Assembly: GCA_002083405.1 (NCBI GenBank)
Contig: LVWT01000034.1
Coordinates: 1 to 10,126 of the forward strand
Length of the DNA stretch: 10,126 nucleotides
From: Nitrospira sp. SG-bin2
GTDB taxonomy: Bacteria; Nitrospirota; Nitrospiria; Nitrospirales; Nitrospiraceae
Reading direction: 5' to 3'
This document shows positions 4,885 to 10,126 of this stretch, one piece after another (position 1 is the first letter of the stretch; every line of letters begins with the position of its first letter). The position numbers and the translations under genes are program-made. The notes under the pieces were generated by a model, which saw only the letters and a list, made by a program, of their open reading frames with translations, had not been told where the DNA came from and searched no databases.

Positions 4885-5000
4885 CGACGCCAACTAACCA
4901 TTTGATCCAAAAACCCCTGCAGTCCAGCGCTTGCAGGGCGGGCACGTATAGAATCAAAGACTTAGGGCTGGCAACTCAGCGGTTTCCAGTCCGGTTTCCA
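4878..5000. other. Candidate attP / recombinase-binding region
   Basis: The 9-mer CGGTTTCCA occurs at 4980-4988 and 4992-5000 as direct repeats 12 bases apart, and inverted (TGGAAACCG) at 4878-4886. The three copies bracket the 3' end of the tyrosine integrase gene and the only notable non-coding gap (4854-4975). Tyrosine-integrase phages normally keep attP beside int, with short repeated arm or core sites. The core itself cannot be identified without the host attB. Confidence 0.4.
4909..4938 (-). terminator. Intrinsic terminator of the leftward integrase operon
   Basis: Read on the minus strand, CCCTGCA (4938-4932), a 10-base loop and TGCAGGG (4921-4915) form a perfect 7-bp stem. It is followed by one G and five T residues (4913-4909). 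It lies 38 bases past the integrase stop and would end the early operon before it runs antisense into the lysis genes. On the + strand no T-tract follows the stem, so it is not a good terminator for the late operon. Confidence 0.7.
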
Positions 5001-5986
5001 AAGGCGATGACCTGGGGCCGCTGGGCAATGTATTCTGCCCACTTTTGGTAGGCGTGCAGGGCGAGCTGCTTGGACCGGGCCGCATAGTCACCTAGCTTCG
5101 TTCCTGGGCCTATTGAGTGCCCTGTGATGGCCGCAACCTCAGCGTCGGTGCAGCGGGCCTCTAGGAGCCTCGTGGTAGCCGTCCCGCGCAGATCGTGCCA
5201 GTGCAGGTCCTCGTCCCGCAGCGGGCTTCTGGACAGGGCTGTGCGCCACCGGGAGCGCAGGCAACCGACATCGGGAAGCATCAGGGCGCCAGACCTGTCC
5301 AGGCCCTCTACAAGCTCATGGAACGGGGGCAGGGCGTAGACCGGGAGGTATACCCAGGCTCCGGTCTTGCCTTGCTGATAGGTGATCCAGCCGTCCTTGT
5401 AGGCCGACGATCTCAGGGCCACCAAATCAGACAGGCGCATGGCCGAGAACAAGGCGAACCGGAACGCTTCGATTATGACCGGCGGGAAGGTGGCATAGAC
5501 GATCGCCTCGTGGTCCTCGGTCCACACAATGTCGTTTCGGCGCTTCCCGGACTTGGCTAGGTGCGGGATGCCCATCGCGTGATTGTAGGAAATGCGGTTG
5601 CGTTCGTATGCCCAGCCTAAGAGGCCCTTCAGGCTGTCTATCAGCTTGTCGGCCTTGTCCGGGGTCTCCGCGAACTGGTCCCGCAGCTCATAGAAGTCGC
5701 CGCGGCACTCCCGGTCGTTAAGGTCGTCAATGGTCAGCCAGTCCAGCTCGTCCTCAAGGATGCCCAGGTAGTATTTGCGGTTGGCCTGCCACCGGGCCGA
5801 CAACTTGGAGAACTCTGGGGATCTGACGTAAAGCTCGGCAATCTGCCGAATGGCCCCGTGCTGCTTCATCTTGACTTTCCGGGCGCGGGTCCGGTCGTAG
5901 GTGTATTCTTTCACCGTGCCGTCAGCCAGCCGCTTGCGCACGGTCTTTACGCGCTCGCCAAGCTGCTTTTCTGGCTTCTCTGTCAT
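4976..5986 (-). CDS. int: Tyrosine integrase (336 aa)
   Basis: A phage-type tyrosine site-specific recombinase that would integrate and excise the phage at attP/attB. The full catalytic set is visible: Arg I R184 (AMRLSDL), Lys K207 (QGKTG), H264 and R267 in HDLRGTA, H290 in GHS, and the nucleophile Y301 in LGDYAARS. Residues about 5-40 are a basic N-terminal arm-binding region (RKRLADGTVKEYTYDR), and about 45-145 a core-binding SAM-like domain. Length is normal. The start ATG 5986 has AAGG close upstream. The first 65 bases lie within the upstream HTH/excisionase gene in another frame, suggesting translational coupling. The C-terminus NRTGNR is coded by the repeated 9-mer, so the end of the gene may double as a binding site. 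It is the last gene of the leftward operon. Confidence 0.95.
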   Translation of the reverse strand: MTEKPEKQLGERVKTVRKRLADGTVKEYTYDRTRARKVKMKQHGAIRQIAELYVRSPEFSKLSARWQANRKYYLGILEDELDWLTIDDLNDRECRGDFYELRDQFAETPDKADKLIDSLKGLLGWAYERNRISYNHAMGIPHLAKSGKRRNDIVWTEDHEAIVYATFPPVIIEAFRFALFSAMRLSDLVALRSSAYKDGWITYQQGKTGAWVYLPVYALPPFHELVEGLDRSGALMLPDVGCLRSRWRTALSRSPLRDEDLHWHDLRGTATTRLLEARCTDAEVAAITGHSIGPGTKLGDYAARSKQLALHAYQKWAEYIAQRPQVIAFGNRTGNR

Positions 5987-6182
5987 TGACCTTGACCTTG
6001 ATCCCCCGCTCCCGGTCCAGTGCGTCGTCCAGGGCTTTCACATCCCATAGCCGCCTGCGGATTCTCGTCAAGGGGAACGGAGCGGGAAACGTGCCGGCGC
6101 GGACCTCCCGGTCAAAGGCGTTCGGTGACAGCCCGACATAGGCTGCGGCCTTCTCGCGATCAAGTAGGCGCCGCAGTTCCAT
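5922..6182 (-). CDS. AlpA/excisionase-like HTH protein (86 aa)
   Basis: Residues 5-55 read as a MerR/AlpA-type winged helix: LLDREKAAAYVGLSPNAFDR (helix-turn-helix), then a wing-like GTFPAPFPLT-RIRRRLWDV and ALDDALDRE. The C-terminus is very basic (KVKVNDREARKAAWRARKDRA). Such small proteins directly before int are excisionases or directionality factors, sometimes with transcriptional roles. ATG 6182 is preferred because AGAGG sits 5 bases upstream. GTG 6188 would add two residues and make a GTGA overlap with the preceding gene, which is equally common in this operon. The 3' end overlaps int by 65 bases. The exact role (Xis or regulator) is inferred from position. Confidence 0.75.
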   Translation of the reverse strand: MELRRLLDREKAAAYVGLSPNAFDREVRAGTFPAPFPLTRIRRRLWDVKALDDALDRERGIKVKVNDREARKAAWRARKDRAQAAG

Positions 6183-6184
6183 CT

Positions 6185-6457
6185 TCACCTCTGCTCTTGT
6201 GGTGGGGTGGGAGCATCCACATGCTCATGCGCCGTATGGCCCTCTCGGACCTTCAGAGACTTGGTTTCCTCGTCAATTTCATAGGTCTCATTGAACTGCG
6301 CCTCGGTGATCGAATATGGCATCCAATGTGACAGATAGTGATAGACGGTTGCGCCGCACTCCTCACAAACGTCCTTCATGAACTTACCGTATTGGTCGTC
6401 GGCGCTGACCTCCAGCATGAGCGTGGCCTCGCAGCACGGAAAGACTCCACAGATCAT
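6185..6457 (-). CDS. Small Cys-rich conserved phage protein (90 aa)
   Basis: Begins MICGVFPCCEATLMLEVSADDQYG and contains CEECG (31-35) and CC (8-9), with H40 and H44 nearby, so a zinc-bound fold is likely. The second half has TEAQFNETYEIDEETKSLKV, a pattern I associate with small alphaproteobacterial phage proteins of unknown function. The C-terminus is Pro/Gln-rich. The start at ATG 6457 has an excellent TAGGAGGAG site formed by the stop of the preceding micro-protein. The stop overlaps or abuts the HTH gene. Possibly nucleic-acid binding; no function is claimed. Confidence 0.7.
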   Translation of the reverse strand: MICGVFPCCEATLMLEVSADDQYGKFMKDVCEECGATVYHYLSHWMPYSITEAQFNETYEIDEETKSLKVREGHTAHEHVDAPTPPQEQR

Positions 6458-6467
6458 CCCACTCCTC

Positions 6468-6557
6468 CTACGGCCTCAATCCCACACACTCAGCCACCAG
6501 TGTCAGTATCACCCCGATACAGATGAGAAGGGCTACGAACCAGATGGGCGGTTTCAT
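6468..6557 (-). CDS. TM micro-protein (29 aa)
   Basis: The ORF encodes MKPPIWFVALLICIGVILTL plus nine more residues (VAECVGLRP), essentially one TM helix from about residue 5 to 22. ATG 6557 follows the previous TGA by one base, with GGGAG just upstream inside that gene. Its TAG stop is the first part of the TAGGAGGAG ribosome binding site of the next gene, which argues for real coupled translation. No family is recognised. It would sit in the cytoplasmic membrane. Such early-operon micro-proteins can be lysis inhibitors or exclusion peptides, but nothing here proves that. Confidence 0.55.
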   Translation of the reverse strand: MKPPIWFVALLICIGVILTLVAECVGLRP

Positions 6558-6558
6558 C

Positions 6559-6810
6559 TCACTCCCTCGTGGCTGGCTGCTGGGCGGCGGTGCGGAGGGC
6601 TGCGTCCACGCGGTCTTTCGGCAGCCACAGGACCAGGGCGATGGTCTTGCAGCCGTCAGGGTTCATGATGTCGGCGGGCGTGATGGCATCGGTGTAGAAC
6701 GTCAACTTCGTTCCGTGCTTGGTCAGGTCGGCATTCAGGTCGCCGTGCATCAGGTTCTGGAAACGAACATGCTCGTCACCCACCGCCAAGATCAGCTCGG
6801 ACATCTTCAT
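6559..6810 (-). CDS. Hypothetical protein (83 aa)
   Basis: Starts at ATG 6810 in an ATGA overlap with the upstream gene, with GGAG eight bases before it. A second ATG at 6804 is possible. The sequence looks globular: MKMSELILAVGDEHVRFQNL, then GTKLTFYTDAITPADIMNPD and a hydrophobic strand KTIALVLWLPKDRV. Alternating hydrophobic strands suggest a small alpha/beta fold. No motif, TM segment or signal peptide is seen, and no family is recognised. It is a co-translated member of the early operon between a helical hypothetical and the 29-residue TM protein. A longer frame reaching 6900 overlaps the neighbour and is rejected. Confidence 0.65.
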   Translation of the reverse strand: MKMSELILAVGDEHVRFQNLMHGDLNADLTKHGTKLTFYTDAITPADIMNPDGCKTIALVLWLPKDRVDAALRTAAQQPATRE

Positions 6811-7133
6811 GGTTCTTGCTCCAGCGCCCCCGCAGCGGCAACCGCGCTTGCGAAAGATTCGGATATGGCGCGCACCAGATCGTTGCAAGCTACAGACCAT
6901 CCGCTGTTGGCTAAGCTGCGTTCAAAATCACGAACCAAAGCGCCAGCTCTCTCTTGTGCGCCAGCATCCCCCGCCACGTCGGGCACGTAGGTAGCGAGCG
7001 CGGTGCGGAAGGCGCTCTCTGCCTCTGCGCAGCGCCGCGTGGCGCCCGCTAGATCATGCTCGCAGTAGTGCCAGTCGTCGGTTGCCTTCACCCACGCCTC
7101 AGCAAGCCTCAACAGTTCTTCTCTCCCGGTCAT
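6807..7133 (-). CDS. Hypothetical mostly helical protein (108 aa)
   Basis: ATG 7133 overlaps the preceding TGA (ATGA), and the 3' end overlaps the next ATG in the same way. The product is Ala/Glu/Arg-rich and predicted helical throughout (REELLRLAEAWVKATDDWHY, RRCAEAESAFRTALATYV). It has three scattered cysteines (C24, C35, C82) and no TM segment. Part looks like a short coiled coil. No conserved family is recognised. The regular overlap at both ends and GC-rich third positions support a real gene. Confidence 0.65.
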   Translation of the reverse strand: MTGREELLRLAEAWVKATDDWHYCEHDLAGATRRCAEAESAFRTALATYVPDVAGDAGAQERAGALVRDFERSLANSGWSVACNDLVRAISESFASAVAAAGALEQEP

Positions 7134-7480
7134 CGGTGGGATTCCTCATACTTGCGGCGGTGCGGGGACTTCTGCCAAAGCTCTGATGCAATGGCCTTCA
7201 TGTTGATCTTGTACTTGCGCTCGAATGCAGATTCTCCGATCTGGTGCTGCTCGGCATGGTGTACCCTGCAGAGTGGCAGGGTCCAGTTATCCCCCGGCTT
7301 GAGGGAGGCCCCGCCATCCGTTCCTGTGCGGACGTGAGCGCATTCAATCCCGCCGCTGCATAAGGTGGCGTGGTCTATCGCGCACCAATGGCCCCTGATC
7401 CACTGACAATGCTGCGGACACCGTATCTGCGGCGCCTCGCGCACGCCTAGCTTCTGTGGCTTCCTGCGTTTCGGGATCAA
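7130..7480 (-). CDS. DUF968-like HNH-fold protein (116 aa)
   Basis: The segment ECAHVRTGTDGGASLKPGD (46-64), then LPLCRVHHAEQHQIGE (68-83) and FERKY (86-90), is characteristic of DUF968-like/HNH phage proteins: H49 as candidate catalytic His, HH 74-75 and H79 on the second helix, and cysteines C21, C25, C33, C41, C47 and C71 as likely zinc ligands. Relatives are predicted Holliday-junction or recombination-associated nucleases, which fits the surrounding recombination operon. The start is TTG 7480 (TTGA overlap with the upstream gene) with AGAGG 8 bases before it. No ATG is available at the N-terminus. The stop forms an ATGA overlap with the next gene. Active-site layout is only seen by eye. 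Confidence 0.75.
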   Translation of the reverse strand: MIPKRRKPQKLGVREAPQIRCPQHCQWIRGHWCAIDHATLCSGGIECAHVRTGTDGGASLKPGDNWTLPLCRVHHAEQHQIGESAFERKYKINMKAIASELWQKSPHRRKYEESHR

Positions 7481-7926
7481 GAGCGCACCTCTGCCATCTG
7501 GCCAGTGGCGGCCCTATAGTTGCTCTCTAGTGAGTCCCATTTATCAGCCGCCTTCTGAGATGTATCGAGCAGAGAGCGTGACTGGACCCCACACATCCGG
7601 CGCACCAAGTGCGCGGCGTCCTCTTCATCGCATTCGCTGCGACCCTCGCTGATCCAATCGCGGAACCGTCTGTCGGTGCAGAGAATCCCAGCGCGCTGAG
7701 CCCGCGTGTACTGGCTCCAAGGTTTGTGCGGCTTCTCGGGATCCTTCTGCACATTCATGAGGGCCACGCCGACCCAGGTCTCCCGTCCGGGGACTGGATA
7801 CCCGAGCCGGCGAAACACCTCCTCTTGCTGCTCCAGGGGCACTTCGAGTACCAATTGCAGACAGTTCCTCGTGGGGACTGGTTTGTAGGTGGACCAAACC
7901 GCCTTGATCGCAGCTAAGTCGCTCAT
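7477..7926 (-). CDS. Conserved phage protein of recombination operon (149 aa)
   Basis: Starts at ATG 7926 (ATGA overlap with the HNH gene). The longer open frame upstream is antisense noise over that gene. The N-terminal part MSDLAAIKAVWSTYKPVPTR, then LQLVLEVPLEQQEEVFRRLGYPVPGRETWVGVALM (23-57) and a C-terminal unit ECDEEDAAHLVRRMCGVQSRSLL (98-120) with a trailing W..L...Y, match an arrangement I remember from alphaproteobacterial phages next to exonuclease/annealase genes. There the C-terminal 'VR..CGV.SR..L' module recurs in otherwise different proteins. No catalytic motif is apparent. A structural or regulatory partner of the recombination or HNH proteins is plausible but unproven. Confidence 0.65.
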   Translation of the reverse strand: MSDLAAIKAVWSTYKPVPTRNCLQLVLEVPLEQQEEVFRRLGYPVPGRETWVGVALMNVQKDPEKPHKPWSQYTRAQRAGILCTDRRFRDWISEGRSECDEEDAAHLVRRMCGVQSRSLLDTSQKAADKWDSLESNYRAATGQMAEVRS

Positions 7927-8471
7927 GACAAATGACCCCATAGTTTTCCGATTTTGATGCGACGAATATTCGTGTGGCTTACCCCGTAAATCCGACCAAG
8001 AGGCCGATTGCCCAGAGGGGAGGTGCGTATGGCAATGATGTCCGACGCCGTAAGTTTCGCGCGACCATTCTTCTCGCCCTGGCGTATCTCTGGATTGATG
8101 CGCGCAGGATGGCGGTCCCCGCGGCAGGTAGCCCACGGCTTGGTGTAACGGCCGTTGCGCAGCCCGCGCGGTTGGTTCCCGCGACCCTTGCTCTCCTTGT
8201 CGCGAGCATTGTCAAGCGGCGTACCGAGAAATAGATGATCGGGATTGACGCAAGATGTCACATCGCATTTGTGCAGGACATGCAATCCATCCGGGATTGG
8301 CCCTCGGTAGATTGTCCATGCCGCGCGATGTGCTCTCCACCCACGACCGAGCATCCGAAACTGGCCGTATCCCCTTGTGCTGCTCCCTCCGGTCCATAGC
8401 CAGCAGCCGCATTCGGTCACTGGCATGATAAAAGACTCAAACCGTTCCTTGATTGGCCTGCTGTCGGTCAT
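7923..8471 (-). CDS. HNH homing-type endonuclease (182 aa)
   Basis: N-terminal HNH domain: CWLWTGG at 23-29, GYGQFR at 34-39, RAHRAAW at 46-52, then GLHVLHKCDVTSCVNPDHLFLGT at 62-84 with H67, N76 and H79 as the HNH residues and C69/C74 as probable zinc ligands, followed by DNARD. The C-terminal part has RHPARINPEIR and GRAKLTASDIIAIR (137-149), then GVSHTNIRRI-KIGKLW, a NUMOD/IENR-like DNA-binding repeat and HTH. This is the usual free-standing phage homing endonuclease layout. ATG 8471 lies 3 bases after the SSB-like stop. The end has an ATGA overlap with the next gene, so it is fully fitted into the operon. It could instead be a domesticated recombination nuclease. Likely intact. Confidence 0.85.
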   Translation of the reverse strand: MTDSRPIKERFESFIMPVTECGCWLWTGGSSTRGYGQFRMLGRGWRAHRAAWTIYRGPIPDGLHVLHKCDVTSCVNPDHLFLGTPLDNARDKESKGRGNQPRGLRNGRYTKPWATCRGDRHPARINPEIRQGEKNGRAKLTASDIIAIRTSPLGNRPLGRIYGVSHTNIRRIKIGKLWGHLS

Positions 8472-8474
8472 GGC

Positions 8475-8714
8475 TCACCAGGGAATGTCGTCTTCGTCCT
8501 GCCGCGGACGCTCTCGATTGGTCGTCTTGCCCTTGCCCTCTCGTTCCTGGAATGACAGGGAGAGAAATTTGCCATTCTGCCCCTCCTTCTTCCAAGCCTT
8601 GATCCAGACGGGCTTGCCGTTGACCATGCCCTTGCCGTTCCAATCGGCGTGGGTGTCCTTCTCCTTCCTGTCGTTCACGAACAGGACGCCGGAGTTGTCG
8701 CGTTCTTCCTTCAT
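8475..8714 (-). CDS. SSB-like small protein with DDIPW tail (79 aa)
   Basis: A short, probably OB-fold-like protein: NSGVLFVNDRKEKDTHADWN, then GKPVWIKAWKKEGQNGKFLSLSF, then a disordered basic/acidic stretch ending DEDDIPW (73-79). The acidic tip DDIPW closely resembles the DDIPF C-terminal tip by which bacterial and phage SSBs recruit partner proteins. I recognise the 'NSG.LF.N...K...HPD..G...VNG...W..AW..EGK.GKF.SL' pattern from small phage proteins beside annealases. It lies directly after the annealing-protein candidate with an ATGA overlap. It is half the length of a classic SSB, so ssDNA binding is inferred rather than shown. Confidence 0.65.
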   Translation of the reverse strand: MKEERDNSGVLFVNDRKEKDTHADWNGKGMVNGKPVWIKAWKKEGQNGKFLSLSFQEREGKGKTTNRERPRQDEDDIPW

Positions 8715-9358
8715 GCTGCTTCCTTTGCTCGGCTGTAAATCATCGCAATGCGGTCAACGATATCCTGCCGGCCCTGTTTGACCGCCTTCGCCTGAATGCT
8801 CGCCATGGCAAGCTCGTTCTCGTTCCACATCTTCTCGTAGCCGTAGTGATCTGCGGCGTTCTGGAACATGTCCAACCACGCCGTGACCGTCTCCACCGGG
8901 TGCGCCTCGCCATCTGGATAGATGAGGTTGATGACACCAGCGGACTTCGGGGCCGGCTCTGTCTGCGGCTTCGCTTCCTTGAAGTCGTCCGCTTCCTCTT
9001 CGGAGTAGACAAACCCTGCCAAGCCAACGAGCTTGAGGATCACGCGGTCCTTGGCCCGCTTCTCGGCCATGGCATATGGATAGGCGTTCTTGTTGTTGCT
9101 GGGCGCGGCTTCACCGAAGGACCACTCCGACCGCTCGACCCCCATGTGGCCGGTAACGCAGATCACGGCGATCTTGTCGGCGGTCTTGGCCTCCACGATC
9201 TGCGGGGCGTCAAACCGGATACCAGCCTTGGCCGCGATGATCTCGCAGTAGCGGTGATACATCACGAACGTGCCGTGGCAATCCCACAGGGCCTCTTTTG
9301 GGTCCAGCTCGTAGGTCTTGAGAATGTCGGCAATGTGCTTGGCGACTGGTTTAGGCAT
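8711..9358 (-). CDS. ERF/Rad52-like single-strand annealing protein candidate (215 aa)
   Basis: Residues 34-126 contain YHRYCEIIAAKAGIRFDAPQI, a strand-rich part (AVICVTGHMG), SEWSFGEAAPSNN (77-89) and then YPYAMAEKRAKDRVILKLVGLAGFVYSEEEADDF (93-126). A Gly/Asn-rich turn followed by a long basic helix and a GL.G....E end is the arrangement of the Rad52/ERF annealase core. The C-terminal third (from about 140) is a separate helical region. In phages such proteins anneal ssDNA after exonuclease resection. Its placement between a RecB-like exonuclease and an SSB-like gene supports this. ATG 9358 directly follows the exonuclease stop (TGAATG), with GGAGG six bases before. The family link is from memory and moderate. 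Confidence 0.6.
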   Translation of the reverse strand: MPKPVAKHIADILKTYELDPKEALWDCHGTFVMYHRYCEIIAAKAGIRFDAPQIVEAKTADKIAVICVTGHMGVERSEWSFGEAAPSNNKNAYPYAMAEKRAKDRVILKLVGLAGFVYSEEEADDFKEAKPQTEPAPKSAGVINLIYPDGEAHPVETVTAWLDMFQNAADHYGYEKMWNENELAMASIQAKAVKQGRQDIVDRIAMIYSRAKEAA

Positions 9359-10090
9359 TCAGGGCCTCCAATGCCATTTCTTAGTGGCGTCATTCCATCG
9401 ATAATCCGAAAAGTCCGGAGCGAAGAGCCGCACGGCATCGTGCTTGTCACGAACCCTGCTCAGCAAGTGGCGCACGGCCTTAGCCGAACGGACCAGCGAC
9501 GCAAGCTCCGTCTCCGCTTCCTCCATCGTCACGGGGTATTGAACGAACCTCTTGGGCGAGACGTAGAGCAGGGAACCGGCGTCCTTGTTCCGGGCCTTCA
9601 TATACATGCCCAGCTGGGCAACGTGATCCGGCCTTGGCTTCGAGGGGATAGCGAGAGTTGTCTTGAGGTCGTCGATCTGCTCGGGCCATTCAAAATCCAG
9701 ATACCCGATGACAGGAACCTCGATGCCGTCGATCCACCACTCGCACTTGACTTGGAACAGCGGCTTGAGCGGACCAATACGTTGCTTGTATGCCTCGCAG
9801 GCTTGCGCCAGCATCGGTTCGATATGCTGCTTGGCTTCCTCGATTTCGTCCGACAGTTCGCCCTGCGCCTCAATCAAGAAGGCATTTCTGGCGCGTTCCT
9901 TGTAGTCGGCGGCGCCGTGCAGGGCGGAATGCAATCCAGCTTCAACCGCCTTGCCGAGCCAGGCCCTTGGCCCCGCAGCATCCCGCCAGCCGAACAGATA
10001 TTTCCCGCACCACATAGCGGGGTTGCTCTGGTAAGTGATCAGCGATGACGGCGACAGGTGCCGGATGTTATGCTTGGCGAATGGATTCAC
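9359..10090 (-). CDS. PD-(D/E)XK exonuclease, RecB/Cas4-like (243 aa)
   Basis: The N-terminal MNPFAKHNIRHLSPSSLITY is typical of a RecB/Cas4-like phage exonuclease family. The catalytic motifs are visible: H54 after GKAVEAG (motif I His), GYLD with D132, DDLKT with D141-L-K143, and Q159...Y163 (VAQLGMY). It would resect dsDNA ends to supply ssDNA to the annealing protein encoded next, a Red/Exo-Bet-like pair. The start GTG 10090 is chosen because AAGGAG lies 7 bases upstream and the family N-terminus begins here. The upstream gene overlaps it by 23 bases (or 4 if the GTGA frame is real). Length is normal for the family. No iron-sulfur Cys cluster is seen, only C28 and C116. Confidence 0.85.
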   Translation of the reverse strand: MNPFAKHNIRHLSPSSLITYQSNPAMWCGKYLFGWRDAAGPRAWLGKAVEAGLHSALHGAADYKERARNAFLIEAQGELSDEIEEAKQHIEPMLAQACEAYKQRIGPLKPLFQVKCEWWIDGIEVPVIGYLDFEWPEQIDDLKTTLAIPSKPRPDHVAQLGMYMKARNKDAGSLLYVSPKRFVQYPVTMEEAETELASLVRSAKAVRHLLSRVRDKHDAVRLFAPDFSDYRWNDATKKWHWRP

Positions 10091-10126
10091 CGGCCAACTC
10101 CTTCCCGATCTGCGCCAGCTCCCGGC
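10068..10126 (-). CDS. 3' end of an upstream early gene (partial)
   Basis: At the right edge one minus-strand frame reads RELAQIGKELAGESIRQA then TAA (10070-10068), entering from outside the window and overlapping the exonuclease start by 23 bases. Eleven of its first 13 codons end in G or C, as in the neighbouring genes, and it looks like a natural charged helix. A competing frame ends at TGA 10089-10087 (GTGA overlap) but has poor third-position GC. Only 18 residues are visible, so no function can be given. Confidence 0.45.
   Translation of the reverse strand, partial: RELAQIGKELAGESIRQA

Noticed and set aside
4932..4956. Possible + strand promoter (TTGCAG ... TATAGA) in the junction
   Set aside because: The spacing is only about 10 bases and transcription would run antisense through int.
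4854..5000. tRNA gene or tRNA 3' end as attachment core
   Set aside because: GGTTTCCAGTCC resembles a T-arm slightly, but no acceptor or anticodon arm is present and the sequence is coding for Int.
8846..10048. 400-residue + strand ORF
   Set aside because: Longest ORF in the window but antisense to the exonuclease and annealase genes, with no recognisable motif.
1..10126. CRISPR array, rRNA or insertion sequence
   Set aside because: No regularly spaced repeats, rRNA-like sequence, transposase or terminal inverted repeats were seen on either strand.

Overview
The window looks like part of a temperate tailed-phage genome with high GC content. The host is probably an alphaproteobacterium (Rhizobiales/Rhodobacterales type). 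This rests on the GC-rich third codon positions, the protein families recognised from memory (Rz1-like lipoprotein, QES-type phage lysozyme, small conserved recombination-operon proteins) and a TTGACA-type promoter. No search could be run. Coding density is very high, and most adjacent genes overlap by 1 to 8 bases (ATGA, GTGA or TTGA junctions). No stretch longer than about 125 bases lacks a gene.

Left part, bases 1-4853, mostly + strand (late genes). The C-terminal part of a tail fibre/receptor-binding protein is followed by a convergent, minus-strand PseH-like N-acetyltransferase. The acetyltransferase has its own promoter-like sequence and looks like a cargo ('moron') gene. A rightward run follows: a small exported protein, a coiled-coil/single-TM holin-like protein, a metallophosphoesterase with an N-terminal HTH-like segment, a Cys4 zinc-finger protein, a short hypothetical protein, a lysozyme/transglycosylase-like endolysin, a second holin-like protein, an inner-membrane spanin candidate with an embedded out-of-frame Rz1-like lipoprotein gene, a small Cys-rich protein and two TM micro-proteins. 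This is essentially a lysis cassette with accessory genes.

Junction, bases 4854-4975. This is the only appreciable non-coding gap. It holds a leftward intrinsic terminator for the integrase operon and three copies of a 9-mer that continue into the 3' end of the integrase gene. It is the best candidate for attP or recombinase-binding sites.

Right part, bases 4976-10126, all minus strand (early operon read leftward). In transcription order: the end of an unknown gene, a PD-(D/E)XK RecB/Cas4-like exonuclease, an ERF/Rad52-like annealing-protein candidate, an SSB-like protein ending in DDIPW, an HNH homing-type endonuclease, a conserved phage protein, a DUF968-like HNH protein, two hypothetical proteins, a 29-residue TM micro-protein, a small Cys-rich protein, an AlpA/excisionase-like HTH protein and a tyrosine integrase. 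The operon therefore couples a Red-like recombination module to integration and excision.

The late lysis genes run straight into the integrase end with no bacterial DNA between them. This suggests a free or circularly permuted phage genome, or tandem prophages, rather than a simple integrated prophage, which would be split at attP.
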